This document shows positions 33,826-46,084 of a stretch of DNA of 64,000 nt, piece after piece. The stretch lies in NCBI RefSeq assembly GCF_000283155.1, contig NW_004454210.1, positions 7,306,399 to 7,370,398 of the forward strand. Direction: 5' to 3'. Position 1 is the first letter of the stretch; each line of letters begins with the position of its first letter. The notes below the pieces were generated by a model. That model was not told the DNA's origin and ran no database searches. It worked only from the letters and a program-made list of their open reading frames with translations. The position numbers and the translations under genes are program-made. Source of the stretch: Ceratotherium simum simum (Eukaryota; Chordata; Mammalia; Perissodactyla; Rhinocerotidae).

Positions 33826-36214
33826 TGAAATTGATTGGTTGATTGAGATTGCCTGGAAAGGTCCCAATTTTTGCCTATTTGCTTGACATAACTATTAATA
33901 ATACTCCTTTTGACTCTCAGAAGTGGCCAAGTTTAGAGGATAATTATGTTGTGACTCTACTCATAAACCATCTTATAGGTAATTTATGAGCCCATCATAA
34001 AGTTTCTCAAGGCTTGCATTTTTCACCATGGGCACCTGAGAACCTGAGGGTAAATACAGTAACATAAAGAAGAAAAGGTAAAGAATGGCATACACCATTT
34101 TATCTGACCACCGTCTACTTTCCTGTATAGTCAGTTAGATAGATACATTCTTTGAACTTTAAAGTTCACATCAGAGAAATCATGGCCTTCCAGAATATGC
34201 CTCCTCTGTGCTATGTCAAAGCAGTGTCCTAAACATGAAGGACCAATGTTTGACACCAAAAAGCATGAGTCTTATCCCAGCCATCACCAAATCTCTGCTT
34301 TCCAGGAAAGAACTGACATCTTCAGAAGAGCTAGTTTTCCTTTCCAAAAACAAACAAATGTAAAATATTTACAATCTAATCAAAAATCCCTTAGTTACAC
34401 CATTGAAAACATGACCAATTAGCAAGTCAAGAAATTTCTTCCCAATGGTGAATTTCCACCTAACTTGAAAACAAAAGTCTCTAATTCTGAAATCATACCA
34501 GCCTGAGATTTACTTTTGCTGATAGTCCTTCTTCATAATGCAATAAACAAAGGTGCAAGGAGAATGTTTAAAGGACTTAAGGGCAAAGAGTTTTCGAGAA
34601 CCCAAGAGAATTTCATAAGATAGATACAGATATACTTACCAGTTACTAGAAAGCTAGATGAAGGAGATAACCTAAAAACCTTTGTTAGCCTACACTTTCA
34701 TAAATTTAGTTTGAGCAACTTGAAATTATACAAGAATCTCCTTATAAAATAGTCCACAATTCAACTTCACCAATTCAGACTGATTTTCAATGTCAATTAG
34801 TCCAGATGAAAGAGGCTTTGCCAAATGTAGACAATTTCCCTCATCTAACACCTTCTCCCATTGAGCCTCGTGAAGATATTGCGAAGAGGAATATCTGATC
34901 AAATGCTTAAGCATTAACTATGTGCAAGGAAAGCCATTAAATGAATGAACCTTCTGTGAATTAAATTGATTTTCTAGAAAATGAAAACAAAATTGAATCC
35001 AAGAATAAACTATCTTAAAATCACATTAGACGAGTAAAAACATAAAATATTTTTTCACCAGGGCTATACAAATTAAATTAGCTAAAAGAGGAAATAAATG
35101 CTTTTGTGTTCCAAGCTGTTCCATTTATTAGGACAATAGGTACCTATGAAGGAACCAAAACTAAAAAGAACTGTAATTGTTTCTCCAAATGATGCTTCGT
35201 GTAGTGAAAGGAAAGTCAGCTTTTTCTCTAAGTAACTTACCGGGAGGAGGAGAATCATAATCAGCGGCTGCTCACAATTAGATAGAAAGGAGGGAGAGGT
35301 AACCAGAAGTTCAGGGAAATCCAGATTTGACCCAAAAGCAGACTGCTGAGTGGGAGCTGGCTCCCTGCTAAGGAGATGGTGGCCAGGCTGGCGCCTCCTC
35401 CCCTGTCAACACCCCGCCCCCACCCCACCCCCGCTGCCCTCAGGTATCGCCAATATTTCCTTGGGTTTAAGTTGTTTCTGTACATTTCTGATTCTCATAA
35501 GGGGTGGTCCAATACGCTGTACTGGGCTCATCTGTCAGCAGATTGAGTCATATCGTGCCATGATGTCTACAGGAAAATTCTGTTATGCCCAGATTCTTGT
35601 CTTATTAGCCAGGTAACTACACTAGCTGCTATACAGAACATGTTTAGATTTCAGAACCCTGACAAAGTTTAAAAGTCCAAGGCCCTCTTTTCCAAGTGGT
35701 GACTCAGGGATCTGGGCTCTTTCTATCCCAGCCAACTGAATGCGAGGGAGAGAGAGGGTCCATGGAAGATTGTGCAGTAAGTTTAGGGCCAGGCCCAAAA
35801 GTGGCACACATCATTTCCACCCACATTCCATTGGCCAGAACTCACTTCTATGTTTCATCTAGATGCATAGGTAGCTGGGAATGTAGCTTTGCTTTGTACT
35901 CAGGAGAGAGAGAACTGGATATGGGTGATTCCAGTAATCTCTATCACCCAGGCTCTGCCTATCTGTTCAGAAAACACTTGTTAATCTCGTTTGCACGTCT
36001 GACACTCTGTCAAGAACTAGGGTAAATGGTGAGCAGTACGTTGCACTTGAGTAATCACACGCTAGTGGGAGAGAATAATTTTAAATTAATAATTATGATA
36101 TAACATGATAAATGTTATAATAGAGACATTAGCAGAGTGCTGAAGGAACCAGAAAAGAATCAAGTTCAGGGAAGCTTCAGGTACCTCTGAACTGGGTCTC
36201 GAAGGTGGGTGACC
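33826..36214. other. Unassigned 2.4 kb stretch
   Basis: No standard repeat or gene recognised. A GC-rich patch at 35235-35450 (cccgcccccacc) is not large or CpG-rich enough for a CpG island. Confidence 0.45.
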
Positions 36215-36425
36215 ATACCTGATGTTCTTTAATTACTTTCCACTCACCCAGCACTGTTCAAGTGCTTTTCATGTATTAACTCAATCGCCACAACAACTCT
36301 AAGAGGTAGATATTAGTGTTACACCCACAGATGAGAAAACTGAAGCACAGAGAGCTTAAGTCACTCGCTCAGAGTCTCACTGTTTGCTAGTGATAGCGGC
36401 AATATTTGGACCCAGGCAGTCCACC
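36215..36425 (-). repeat. MIR SINE
   Basis: Plus-strand text acccagcactgttcaagtgc, attaactcaatcgccacaac, gatgagaaaactgaagcaca and ggacccaggcagtccacctc is the reverse complement of a nearly complete MIR. Confidence 0.92.
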
Positions 36426-37099
36426 TCCTGGAAAGACTCTCAACCACCACACTATGCGAGAAGCAGCTGAAGCTCGCCAGGGAGGAGGGAAGAGGCCCTC
36501 TCTGCTGATGTAGGCTCTGTATCAGCATTCTGCAACAGTACAGCAGGAGGGCATTTGGAGGTCTGGAGAAACATGCGCTGATGTGGTGACAAGGTCTCAC
36601 TACACTCTTACCGCCCGTGCCATGTAGCTATGGGTCTCACAGACAGAGTGAAGGCCCAGACCAGGATTACCACTGCAAGGCTGGGAGGATGTCGGACCAC
36701 TGGGAAGATGGGCCAGACTGGAGTAAAGAACCCAGAACTGAATAGCAGATAGTCCCTCTAAGTCTGGGCCAGCAGCCAAGGAAGGTATCAGAAAAGGGTG
36801 AGTCATTTAATAAAAATTTATTAAGATCTTATTAGGTTCAACACATATCACCCAAGGTGAAGCTGACCCACAGCCAGAAGCTGGATGTAGGGGCCTATGT
36901 GCAGGTGACCCCAGGGCAGAATGTCATTGCTGCAAAGAAGGAAGCAGTAGCTCAGACTTGATTCCCGAGGAATTTTGCATCCCCTGCTGAATAGCCATAA
37001 TATCAGACTCTGACCATTGCCAGTATTCCACTCTGACAGTACGCACTAGCCTCCTATGTGTAGTAGAGGCATGCAGTGCTCACCCATACCCGGTTTTTC
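36426..37099. other. Unassigned 0.67 kb
   Basis: No repeat or gene recognised. Confidence 0.4.
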
Positions 37100-37435
37100 T
37101 CTCCTTCCTGGACACACAGGAAGTCTACACTCCACAGCTCCCTCACAGTTAGGTGGTGCCATGTGACTAGTCATAGTCAGTGAAATGTGTGCAGAAGTGA
37201 TGTGTGTTTCTTGTGGAGCACAGCATGAAGACTTGATCTCTAGCCCTTTGCCTTGGCAATCCTGGAAGCCACCTACTGAGATGGCAGTATAACAAGACAG
37301 AGGGAGGGCTGCCTTGAGAATTGTCAACCCCATATTGAACTTTAAGAAAGCAAGAAATAAGCCTTTTTCGCCTTAACCCCCTGAGATTTCTGGGTTTATT
37401 TATTAATGCAGCATAACCGGCTAGTGTATATAATC
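37100..37435 (+). mobile_element. LTR-like 3' end, family uncertain
   Basis: Contains gtgactagtcatagtcagtg...gcagaagtgatgtgtgtttc, agaaataagcctttttcgcc and an LTR-type terminus cctgagatttctgggtttat...cagcataaccggctagtgta. This order is seen in old mammalian solo LTRs, but I cannot name the subfamily. Confidence 0.5.
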
Positions 37436-37647
37436 CACTGTATTCCAAGCCATTGCCCATCACTGGTTTTGTTTCTACTTCCGTTTTGACGCTAAAACTC
37501 ATGCCAATCTCACTTCATTCTTCAGCCAAGATTAAATCTGCTAAATCTAATCCAGTAGCATACACATGTGGTGACTTCTTAAGTCGGTTATTGATTTTCA
37601 CATTTTTTAATGAAGCTATAAACAAAACTCCTTGACCACCACTTGGA

Positions 37648-37706
37648 ACGTCATTGTCTAAATTTGGTGTCAGAAGGGCCACAGAGTCTGAGCTATTTCC
37701 TAACAT
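37648..37706. repeat. Direct repeat, copy 1
   Basis: attgtctaaatttggtgtcagaagg...gagtctgagctatttcctaacata. The partner lies at 38296-38353. The core tttggtgtcagaag resembles the tRNA-Leu primer-binding site of ERVL elements. Confidence 0.8.
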
Positions 37707-37930
37707 ATCCTCCTGCTGTAAGTGGAAATCTAACAGGATGAACTTTCCAGTAATGAGGCTTGACAACCTCGCCACCACCAGGAGAAGCAGCAGTCAGACC
37801 AGAAGAAAGGCTGCTAACTTCCTCGAGGAAGTGTTGATTAGTCTGCCTGCAACTGGACTACTAGTGGAGGGATTCTTGTCAGTCCACATCTGAACACTTT
37901 GTGAATCCTTCCTGGCCCTCCCTGTACCCA

Positions 37931-37964
<34 letters not shown>
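37931..37964. repeat. (CA)n microsatellite
   Basis: About 17 ca units. Confidence 0.97.
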
Positions 37965-37967
<3 letters not shown>

Positions 37968-38295
37968 GAGGATATTAGCAAACTGCAACATCAGCATTTC
38001 CAAAAGAAGCTGTGCCCAGTGCCAGTGCCCCCCATGTTATGAGAAAGCTACATTCAAGAAGTATCAGGTGTAAATTCAATCAGAATTAGAGAACGATGTT
38101 TTTTGGTAAATTTTGATTTGTTTAGTTTGTTTCCTTGAGGGAGATGTAAACACATCTATAATTCTAGCTTCAACTTGATGACTATGACTTTCAGACAAAA
38201 CACAGGGAAAAACAAAAAAAAATTGTCTTTTAATCTCTAGGACCTGTTGGGCAGTCAGACACCAGACTTAAGCAGATAGGACAATATGCTTCTCT

Positions 38296-38353
38296 TCATA
38301 TTGTCTAAATTTGTTGTCAGAATGGCGACAGAGTCTGAGCTATTTCCTAACAC
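38296..38353. repeat. Direct repeat, copy 2
   Basis: attgtctaaatttgttgtcagaatgg...gagtctgagctatttcctaacaca, matching copy 1 at all but about five positions over 54 bases. The sequence between the copies is not repeated. Confidence 0.8.
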
Positions 38354-38573
38354 AAAGTAACAAAGTATGCTACCTGGAGAAACACACAGTGAACTGTGCT
38401 TAGCAGCAGAACAAGCTCAGAGAGGACTGGGCTCAAAAGCAAACAACATGCAAATGGTAAAGTTGCCTAAAAACCCATGAAGTTCTTTAGCTCAATTTTT
38501 TAATCACTAATATTACTTACAATGATAATAATCCTTGCTTGACTAATTCAAACATTTTTGAAAAAACACTTGT

Positions 38574-39099
38574 GGGCCGGCCCTGTGGCTTAGCAGTTAA
38601 GTGCGCATGCTCTGCTATTGGCGGCCNNNNNNNNNNNNNNNNNNNNNNNNNNNNNNNNNNNNNNNNNNNNNNNNNNNNNNNNNNNNNNNNNNNNNNNNNN
38701 NNNNNNNNNNNNNNNNNNNNNNNNNNNNNNNNNNNNNNNNNNNNNNNNNNNNNNNNNNNNNNNNNNNNNNNNNNNNNNNNNNNNNNNNNNNNNNNNNNNN
38801 NNNNNNNNNNNNNNNNNNNNNNNNNNNNNNNNNNNNNNNNNNNNNNNNNNNNNNNNNNNNNNNNNNNNNNNNNNNNNNNNNNNNNNNNNNNNNNNNNNNN
38901 NNNNNNNNNNNNNNNNNNNNNNNNNNNNNNNNNNNNNNNNNNNNNNNNNNNCGGGCTCACACCCACGCACCGCTTCTCCGGCCATGCTGAGGCCGCGTCC
39001 CACATACAGCAACTAGAAGGATGTGCAGCTATGACATACAACTATCCACTGGGGCTTTGGGGGAGAAAAAATAAAAAAATAAAAAATAAATCTTTAAAA
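38574..39099 (+). mobile_element. ERE SINE with internal assembly gap
   Basis: Starts gggccggccctgtggcttag and, after the gap, continues cgcaccgcttctccggccat, cccacatacagcaactagaa and an A-rich tail. Perfect 13-bp target duplication aaaaaacacttgt at 38561-38573 and 39100-39112. The element body without N is about 200 bases. Confidence 0.97.
38627..38951. other. Assembly gap (325 N) inside an ERE
   Basis: Unresolved bases between ggcggcc and cgggctcac. Frames drawn across the gap are artefacts. Confidence 0.99.
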
Positions 39100-39539
39100 A
39101 AAAAACACTTGTATAATATTTCATTTTTCAGGATATAAACAACGCCCAAGTATTGGCATTATCCAAGGTGAATGCTTTACATTCCTCCCATTTCTCCTCA
39201 CCCTGTTACCTCCCATTCCTTCTTCCCCACCCACGCCCAGAACTTCCTCCTGGGACTCTGATGACACAATCTGGAGATAGAGACACAAATTACCACATAA
39301 TTAATTGTTGTATCATGTATCTTCTAAGAATAACTTTTTACACATGCTTTCAGTTTACAAACAGAAATACAATTACAGATTTTATATGTAGTCCCTAATT
39401 ATTGTTTATAATTACTTAGGTTTATAAATAGACGTACATTAACTGGGTTACATGTTTGTCTCCAGCCTTTTTTACAATCTGGCTTTCCTACTTTGATCAC
39501 TCACTGTACCATCACGCTTTTCTTCGTCACCTGGAATTT

Positions 39540-39800
39540 ACCTTCAAGCACTTTTTTCAACAGAAACAAAGTACAACCTTACCCAGGAGAATCGCCTATC
39601 AGAGAAATTTTTTGAAACTTTGCTTCTCAGAGAATATATTCATTGCTTTCATACATGAAAGACAATCTTGGCTGGGTATAAAATTTTTGAATCACAGCCT
39701 TTTATGAACAAAACTCCATCCATATTGCTTTGGTATAGCTATCACAGATGATTTTATCTTTCCTCTTTCGGCATTTTGGCATTATCTATTTGTTCCTCAC
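39540..39800 (-). repeat. L1M/HAL1-like fragment, antisense
   Basis: Text cttgcttctcagagaatat, cattgctttcatacatgaaa, gacaatcttggctgggtata and aaaatttttgaatcacagcc resembles antisense ORF1 region of old L1 or HAL1. Family uncertain. The 39113-39539 stretch upstream is unassigned. Confidence 0.5.
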
Positions 39801-40310
39801 TGAACACATGTTGTTGTAATAAGAAAAAAGTTAATAAAAACAGATAAAATCAACAGATTTGTGATGAGTGCTGATTATTACATTCCCACATTCTGCTGCA
39901 CATTGAGAGGCAAGCCAATAATCGCTGTTGTCAAAGAGAGAACCCAGCGGTAGGTCACATGTAGACTATTGATGATATAAATGAGTGATATTACTACACA
40001 GTAATTTTACAATTAACAAAAATACAACATCGGGCTTTAATATCACATTATTTAGGGGAAAACAAAGTCATGCATCTGGAACACATAATAAGATGAAAAC
40101 ATCAGAAGTCCTCAAACCTCTCCAGATCTTCCACAAGGCAAGATTCTGAGATCTGAAGGCCACAGAGTCTTGCAACAATTAAGCTCTAGTTCTAGCCTCC
40201 CTTAGGCTACACTAACATATCACTTCTTTATTCAGAAAGACAAGAACTCCCTCCAACAAAAAGAGATATGTCAAAGCTGATTATACTTTGGAGGAGGTCA
40301 GATGGAGAAG
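39801..40310. other. Unassigned 0.5 kb
   Basis: No repeat or gene recognised. Confidence 0.4.
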
Positions 40311-40525
40311 GATGATAGCACAGTTGTTAAAAACACACTATCCAGGTTCAGACAACCTAGGTTCAAGTCTGACTCTACCACATACTACTTGTAAGTGACC
40401 CTGAGCAAATCAACTCCTATGTGCTCCTGTTTTCTCATCTGCAAAATCAGGATAAGAATAATATCTCCCTCATGGGATTGTTGTAAGCATTAAGTGAGTC
40501 AAAATAAAACACGGTACCTGGAATG
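40311..40525 (+). repeat. MIR SINE
   Basis: gatagcacagttgttaaaaa, aggttcaagtctgactctac, ctcatctgcaaaatcaggat, cctcatgggattgttgtaag and ggtacctggaatgcagg: an almost complete sense MIR. Confidence 0.93.
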
Positions 40526-41309
40526 CAGGAAGTGTGAACCAAGTATTTACAATGAACAAATTAGCCACACAAAATAAGAGTTACAGGTTGACCTCCATTA
40601 TTTGACATGTCCCCCGGGAACATCTATAACCCTCGAGGTGAGTATGGCAGGCAGTCTTATTGCCACTTCAGTTAGGCAAGCTGAGGAAAGATGACGGGGG
40701 CTGGTTCAAGTCATGGGACTTGTTGGTACCAGAACTAGAGCCAGCTGTTCTGGTCCACTGTGCTGTTCCCCACACTTAGCCTCCAAGCTGCCATGCCACT
40801 GAGTCTGGTTGTTCAGACTCAGCACCACCGTGGGTCTTATTACCCAAGCACCAAGTGAAGCTGCCCTCAGTTTGCGAAGTGAATAGAGCAACAGTCCTTA
40901 AAACATCCCCCTACAAAATGATGGAGTCCTACTTCAGTTTTGTTGTTTTTTATCATTGTTTTTTTGTCAGGATACAGGAGATGTTTTCTCTGTTCTTCCA
41001 CCTAGGAAGTGTAATTTCTCAACTTCCTTTCTTTCAAGAAGAGGTTGGTCCAAATCCACGACTAGGAACCCCACATGAAGATTCGACATTGCTTTTAAAG
41101 CAATTAACATGAAGTCAAGAGGCAGTTTTTCATTGCACCTAGCACCTTGTTGGAGGGCTAGAGTCTCAGCTCTATGGTCTCACACTTAATTTGTTGGCAC
41201 AATTAATCTAAATGAAAAGAAGGATTTTACTCTCGTATCCACTAACCTGTATTAGGAAAATCCATGAGGCTCAAAACCCCGAAGCATCCCCCAAAGAACT
41301 TCAAAAGGG
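40526..41309. other. Unassigned 0.78 kb
   Basis: No repeat or gene recognised. The beginning (cctccattatttgac...) is faintly transposon-like but not callable. Confidence 0.35.
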
Positions 41310-41522
41310 GGAGGGGACTGTAAGAACACAAGCTACAGAGTCTCTTCCACCCACCATCCATGTGAGCCTACAGACGTGACAAAATCTCTCCAAGTAAAAT
41401 ATTCTCATCTGCACAATATGGAGGTAACAGTACCTATCTCCTAAGGTTTTTGTAAGGATTAAATGAGAAAACATATATAATGCACTTAGCACAGTGCCCT
41501 ACACGTTTATTATGAGCTCCAT
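41310..41522 (+). repeat. MIR SINE
   Basis: ttctcatctgcacaatatgg, cctatctcctaaggtttttg, taaggattaaatgagaaaac and cttagcacagtgccctacac are MIR core and 3' part. Confidence 0.85.
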
Positions 41523-41806
41523 TATCACAGCCAGGCAAGAATAAAGACCCCTATGCTCAAGTAGGGGGGTCTCCATAAACGCTGCCACATCAAGCAATGT
41601 ACAAAGTAATTGTTCCAAACCTGATGGCTTACACCTGTTTACCTGAAGAACTTTTCTGTGTCATAATATATAACAGGCTATTTGTATGTTCCCAGGATCA
41701 GCTCTTGTTTCATTGTTTTTGTAGAGCCCCTAAAACTTTGTTGTGGCAGCCTTGAATCCTGCCCCTAAGATGAAGCGCTTTCTTACGGACCTGGTATCTA
41801 GTTGAC

Positions 41807-42050
41807 TTTTTTTTTTTTTGATGAGGAAGATTTGCTCTGAGCTAACATCTGTTGCCAATCTTCCTCTTTTTTTTGCTTATGGAAGATTAGCCCTAAGCTA
41901 ACATCTGTGCCAATCTTCCTCCATTTTTGTCTATGGATCGCCACCACAGCATGGCTTGATGAGTGGTGTACGTCTGAGCCCAAGATCCAAACCTGGGCCT
42001 CTGAAGCGGAGTGCGCCAGACTTTAACTACTACATCCCAGGGCCAGGCCC
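41807..42050 (-). mobile_element. ERE SINE
   Basis: Plus-strand poly-T, gatgaggaagatttgctctg, aagctaacatctgtgccaat, ccagggccaggccc. Perfect target duplication tctagttgac (plus ttt) at 41797-41806 and 42051-42060. Confidence 0.97.
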
Positions 42051-42060
42051 TCTAGTTGAC

Positions 42061-44304
42061 TTTTGACCTTTATTAGTCAAAGTTATGGAGTCCAAGTTTG
42101 TTTGCTTCCATGTTTCACTGGGGATGCAACTGGAGAAACAGACGTCATGATGACTTGTTGAATTTCAGGCTAAATTCTGCTAGAGTATGTCTAAAAATCT
42201 CCATTTTGCCCTCAGAGAAGCTAGGATCTCTCAGAATTGCAAAAACAGAAGAGATGCTAGATCACCCCTAGAGCCAAGTGAGCCAAGACTGCCAAGAAGG
42301 AACATCTCACTTGGCCTGGCTGGAACTGTCTAGTTTTGACCTTCAGAGGAAGAAATAGCAGGGGAGAGAGGCAGGCTCATGTGCTTGGTCCCAGCTAGCC
42401 ATGAGCACCACATCTCCAGGGTCTGGGTTCCCCCTCTTCCAAGCGCATCTCACAACCTTTGGAATCCACCTCAGGTACACAATAGAGCTGGCAGTTTGGT
42501 GATTTTAGGGAGAGCCTAAAGCTGCCAGTGGGATGTTTGTTCTCTCATTTGACAACTCCTACTGCTCTCCTCCCAAAGCTGGAGAGCAAGGAATTCTAAG
42601 CAAGGAATTGATGACGGCAACGGGATGAGCAAATGCTATGACTGAATAATACCTGAAAAAGGGTATTGCCCGAGAGATAGTTCACAGCCAGCCAACAAAC
42701 CACACCGAGAGGTTCACACTTCTATTCCTGCTTCCTTGTGACCCCAGCAATTTGGAGGGGAACTTCCTATTCATCTCCTTTCTCTCTCTTTCCTGTAAAT
42801 CTGCCTGTATGCTCCCCAGACTTCCACTCCCAGCTCCCTGTATATCCTTCCTTCTCTCCCTTTCTAAATAAATCCTGAAAGCTTGACAATATAGAAAGAG
42901 CCAAAGAATGGAAACACAATGCTAATCACACACTTACAGACATTTTATAATAATTTTGTAAAATAATACTTTACATGTGATCTCCTTGGAGCTGAGATGC
43001 ATCCATGGGAAAGCATCTAATTCAAAGACCCAGAACAAACTTATAAGCTTGAAAAGTTCATACTGTTTCTTATAAAAGCAGGACTGAAAGGCCCTGAGTC
43101 ATATGTTCCTCTGTTTGACTTTTGTCAGAAGAGCTTACAACCTGGAAGCAGTCACACAGTGGAATATTACATCAAGCTAGTGACAGCTTCCTCTCTCTCT
43201 CTCTGCCTTGTTTCTTTTCTTTTGTCAGTGAGATAAAGAGAGATACCAGTGCCTCCCATTCAAGAGTCCATTATGGCCAATGGACCCATCATAAGTGAAG
43301 AATCTTCTCTCCCACAAACTTCGTACTATCGAATCATAGAACAAAGGCAGGGGGCTCCATCCTTTACTTTTATTCACTGGTGCAAGGATTCTGCCCACTC
43401 CTTACCCACTGTCTGATTTCTCACCAAAGGAGCATTTGCAAGTCTAAAGATTTATATTCTGTGAAATATTTCACTTGTCATCAGCCGGGGGCTCCAGGAT
43501 CCCGGGCTGTGCTGGTCAGTTCCGGGAAGGTTCCCTGAGCTTCCCTCATAGGCAAAGCCACACTGCTCCCAAGTGGCTTCTTCGGAGAAGCAGGAAGCCT
43601 GAAATGGCTGTGGCTGGAATGCTCTTCAGACCCACCCGGGCCTGCCTCACTGCGGTGAGCCCATGTCTGTAAACCCAGCCCTAGACCCTCCCTAGGGCCC
43701 ACCACACTGGAGAGCTCAGCGGCTCACGACTCCAGGAAGGCCCTTCGTTGTGGCAAAGGGGGCAGCCATTCCATATTTTAATCCACCTAAAAAACTGCAG
43801 GCCTGGTCTAACAAAAGAAAGTCCAGAATGCAACCTGGGCATCATCATAGTGGGAGTCTGTTAAGATGCAAGTGTAAGGAGGCCCTCCCCACCCTGGAAA
43901 AAAAAAAAAACGCAAAAGGAAAAAGAGGGAAAAAGTAATTGGAGACTAAAAACACAGTTATTAGTACCTATTGCGTAGGACTGTTTGCACCCAGAGGCAG
44001 CTCCTTACTCCTTATCAATCTACTTACAGTAGTTTATGAAGGTAAAGCAGTCTTAATAAGCAAAATCTCCTTCAAGCTCATCCTTTTCTCAACAGTTAAA
44101 AATACAATCTATCTTTATAATCAGTGTTCTCGTAACTTTGATTGTTACTGCACCCCAATGGGGATGGACCATTGTTTCTAGCACTACGATCAGTTGTGCT
44201 CAGTTTAGAGCAATATTATCTCATTAACTCTCAAGTGACAGGAGGAGCTTGGTTAGACGGCAAAAAATGCCCCACACCCAAAAAAAAAAATCCTCCCTGA
44301 TACC
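42061..44304. other. Unassigned 2.2 kb
   Basis: Includes a GC-rich patch at 43480-43740 without CpG-island character and an A-rich run at 43898-43910. No gene or standard repeat recognised. A tctaaataaatcctgaaagc phrase at 42861-42880 could be an old LTR signal but has no supporting context. Confidence 0.4.
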
Positions 44305-44475
44305 ACCCAGCCCTTCCAATTCCTGAATCACCTGGGGAACCCTTAATGCTCCCAAAGGTCAGGCCGCATTCCAGACCAATTAAATCAGAACCTCTGTAGG
44401 CACACCCAGGCATCAGTGTTTTCTGAAGTTCCGCAGGAGATTACAACCTGCAGACAAGTTTGAGGACCGCTCGCC
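44305..44475. mobile_element. MER5A-type hAT element
   Basis: attcctgaatcacctgggga, agaccaattaaatcagaacc, cccaggcatcagtgttttct and agtttgaggaccgctcg follow MER5A order. Confidence 0.8.
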
Positions 44476-44477
44476 CA

Positions 44478-44625
44478 GACTGGGGTTCTTAATTCTAGCT
44501 GCTCGTAAGAATCAGCTAGCGAAACACTAAACAATACCCATCCCAGGACCCCACCCAAACCAACCGAACTGCAGTCTCTGGAGATGGCGCCCGAGTGCTT
44601 CTCCCAGGTAATTCTTAAGTTATAG
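44478..44625. mobile_element. MER5-type element, diverged, adjacent
   Basis: ctggggttcttaattctagctgctcgtaag, ggaccccacccaaaccaacc and tctcccaggtaattctta suggest a second MER5-like copy right beside the first. Confidence 0.5.
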
Positions 44626-44702
44626 TATTTGATTAAATGGTTTCAGTTTTATTACAAAAAGGTGTTAACTGAAAAATTTAAAAAAAATTGAACAAAGAAG
44701 TT

Positions 44703-44704
<2 letters not shown>

Positions 44705-44734
<30 letters not shown>

Positions 44735-44740
44735 TTAGAC
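44705..44740. repeat. (TA)n(T)n tract
   Basis: tatata repeat followed by poly-T. Confidence 0.95.
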
Positions 44741-44929
44741 ATGCATAATCCCAAATCCTACCTTCCAGAAATAACCACAGTTCATTACTATAGCTGGGGA
44801 GAAGATGGGGGTATTGAGGGAATATGTAAATGAAGAAACGTGGACTCACAGCTCTTGAACTCAGAGTCTCCAACACCTTCCTAAACTCTTTTCAACAGGT
44901 TCTGGAGCTGAGAGGCTGCACACCCAAAG

Positions 44930-44985
44930 CGCACAAGCACGCATATATGCACGCACGAATGCACATGCACGCGCACACACGAAAC
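44930..44985. repeat. Degenerate gcac/acgc simple repeat
   Basis: Alternating purine-pyrimidine text cacgcatatatgcacgcacg...cacgcgcacacac, imperfect. Confidence 0.8.
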
Positions 44986-45571
44986 TTGCGCTAAGGGAGG
45001 TCTGAGGAGGCTCTGCCATCTTTTTCATCACCAAGAGGCCATGTTATAATTTCATTTTGTGAGTACCTACGTTAGAAACATGTTGCTCGCCACACGAGCT
45101 TTATGAAGTAACAATTACCAAATTTGGCCATTTTTTAAATTAATCATAGATTTGTGTAACTCCCAATCAGAGCTGCTGATCAGAACAAAACAACCCAGGC
45201 CCGGCACCAAGTTGCTATAATGCCATCCTAGATTAAAAAAAAAAAAATGATGGTGACTGAGCCTAAGCAACTCATCTTAGGTAGATTTTTTTTTAATGTA
45301 AGAAATTTGAAATACTAAAATACAAGAAACAAATCACTACCATTGAAAGCCTGGGGCTATTTGAGAAGGAAAAGGAAACGATGAATAACAAATTTCCCTG
45401 GGGTGGTAGGTTAAAAGGCAGGGAGGAATATAAGGGCAGGATTCCACTATGATGCTACAGTTGTTGGGAATTTTATTCTGCCAGTAATTATGCATGAATC
45501 CTCGGGAAAATCAAGCTATCATCTCTGGACCATATTTTCCCGTTTGTAAATGAGAGAATTAAGTCTAAGGC
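44986..45571. other. Repeat-poor AT-rich sequence
   Basis: No repeat recognised; the section 45020-45240 has the texture of conserved non-coding DNA (homeodomain-like cores attaat/taatca). Candidate only; see findings. Confidence 0.35.
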
Positions 45572-45796
45572 TGGGTTCTCAACCTTGGCACTATTGACAT
45601 CTTAGACAGGATCCGTCTCTGTTATGGGGGCTGTCCTGTGCTTGGTAAGATGTTTAGCAGCATCCCTGGCCTCCACCCACTAGATACCAGTAGCACACAC
45701 TCCTCCCTTGCCTAGCTGTGACGATCAAAAATGTCTCCAGACATTGCCAAATGTCCCCTGAGGGGCAAAATCGGCACCGGTTGAGAACCACCGGTT
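45572..45796. mobile_element. MER20-type hAT-Charlie element
   Basis: tctcaaccttggcactattg, gggggctgtcctgtgcttgg, tagcagcatccctggcctcc, aaaatgtctccagacattgc and ttgagaaccaccg are the MER20 sequence (reverse of its usual presentation). About 225 bp, essentially full length. Confidence 0.93.
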
Positions 45797-45932
45797 TAGG
45801 GTAATTTCAAAGGTCTCTTAATTTTCAAAAATTCAAAAGGTATATGGGAAAAGCTGGGAAGATGAATTTGACATATCAGAGAATGTGCACATAAAAAGCC
45901 AAAGATGTGAACGTGTGGAATTATCCTGTAAA

Positions 45933-46084
45933 GCAGAGGTTCTCAATCTTGGCTGAATATTAGAATTACCTGAGGAGATTTTCAAATTCCCAGTCTCAAG
46001 GTCAAACCCCTGGCCAATTAAATCAGGACTCTGGGAGTTGAACAAGAGTTTGTGATTCCGGTGGGCAGCAGTTTGAGGACCACT
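45933..46084. mobile_element. MER5A-type hAT element
   Basis: gaggttctcaatcttggctg, ttagaattacctgaggagat, ccaattaaatcaggactctg and gcagtttgaggaccactgg. Short deleted copy. Confidence 0.82.

Noticed and set aside
33622..33867. Serine/leucine/histidine-rich minus-strand frame
   Set aside because: Translation of the (GT)n(GA)n microsatellite.
35235..35450. Possible CpG island
   Set aside because: C-rich but few CpG dinucleotides and too short.
38517..39138. Several apparent long frames around the second gap
   Set aside because: Made of N bases and ERE sequence; not genes.
43480..43740. GC-rich patch as a possible exon or promoter
   Set aside because: Overlapping frames on both strands without motifs, few CpGs, no conserved signal that I can see.
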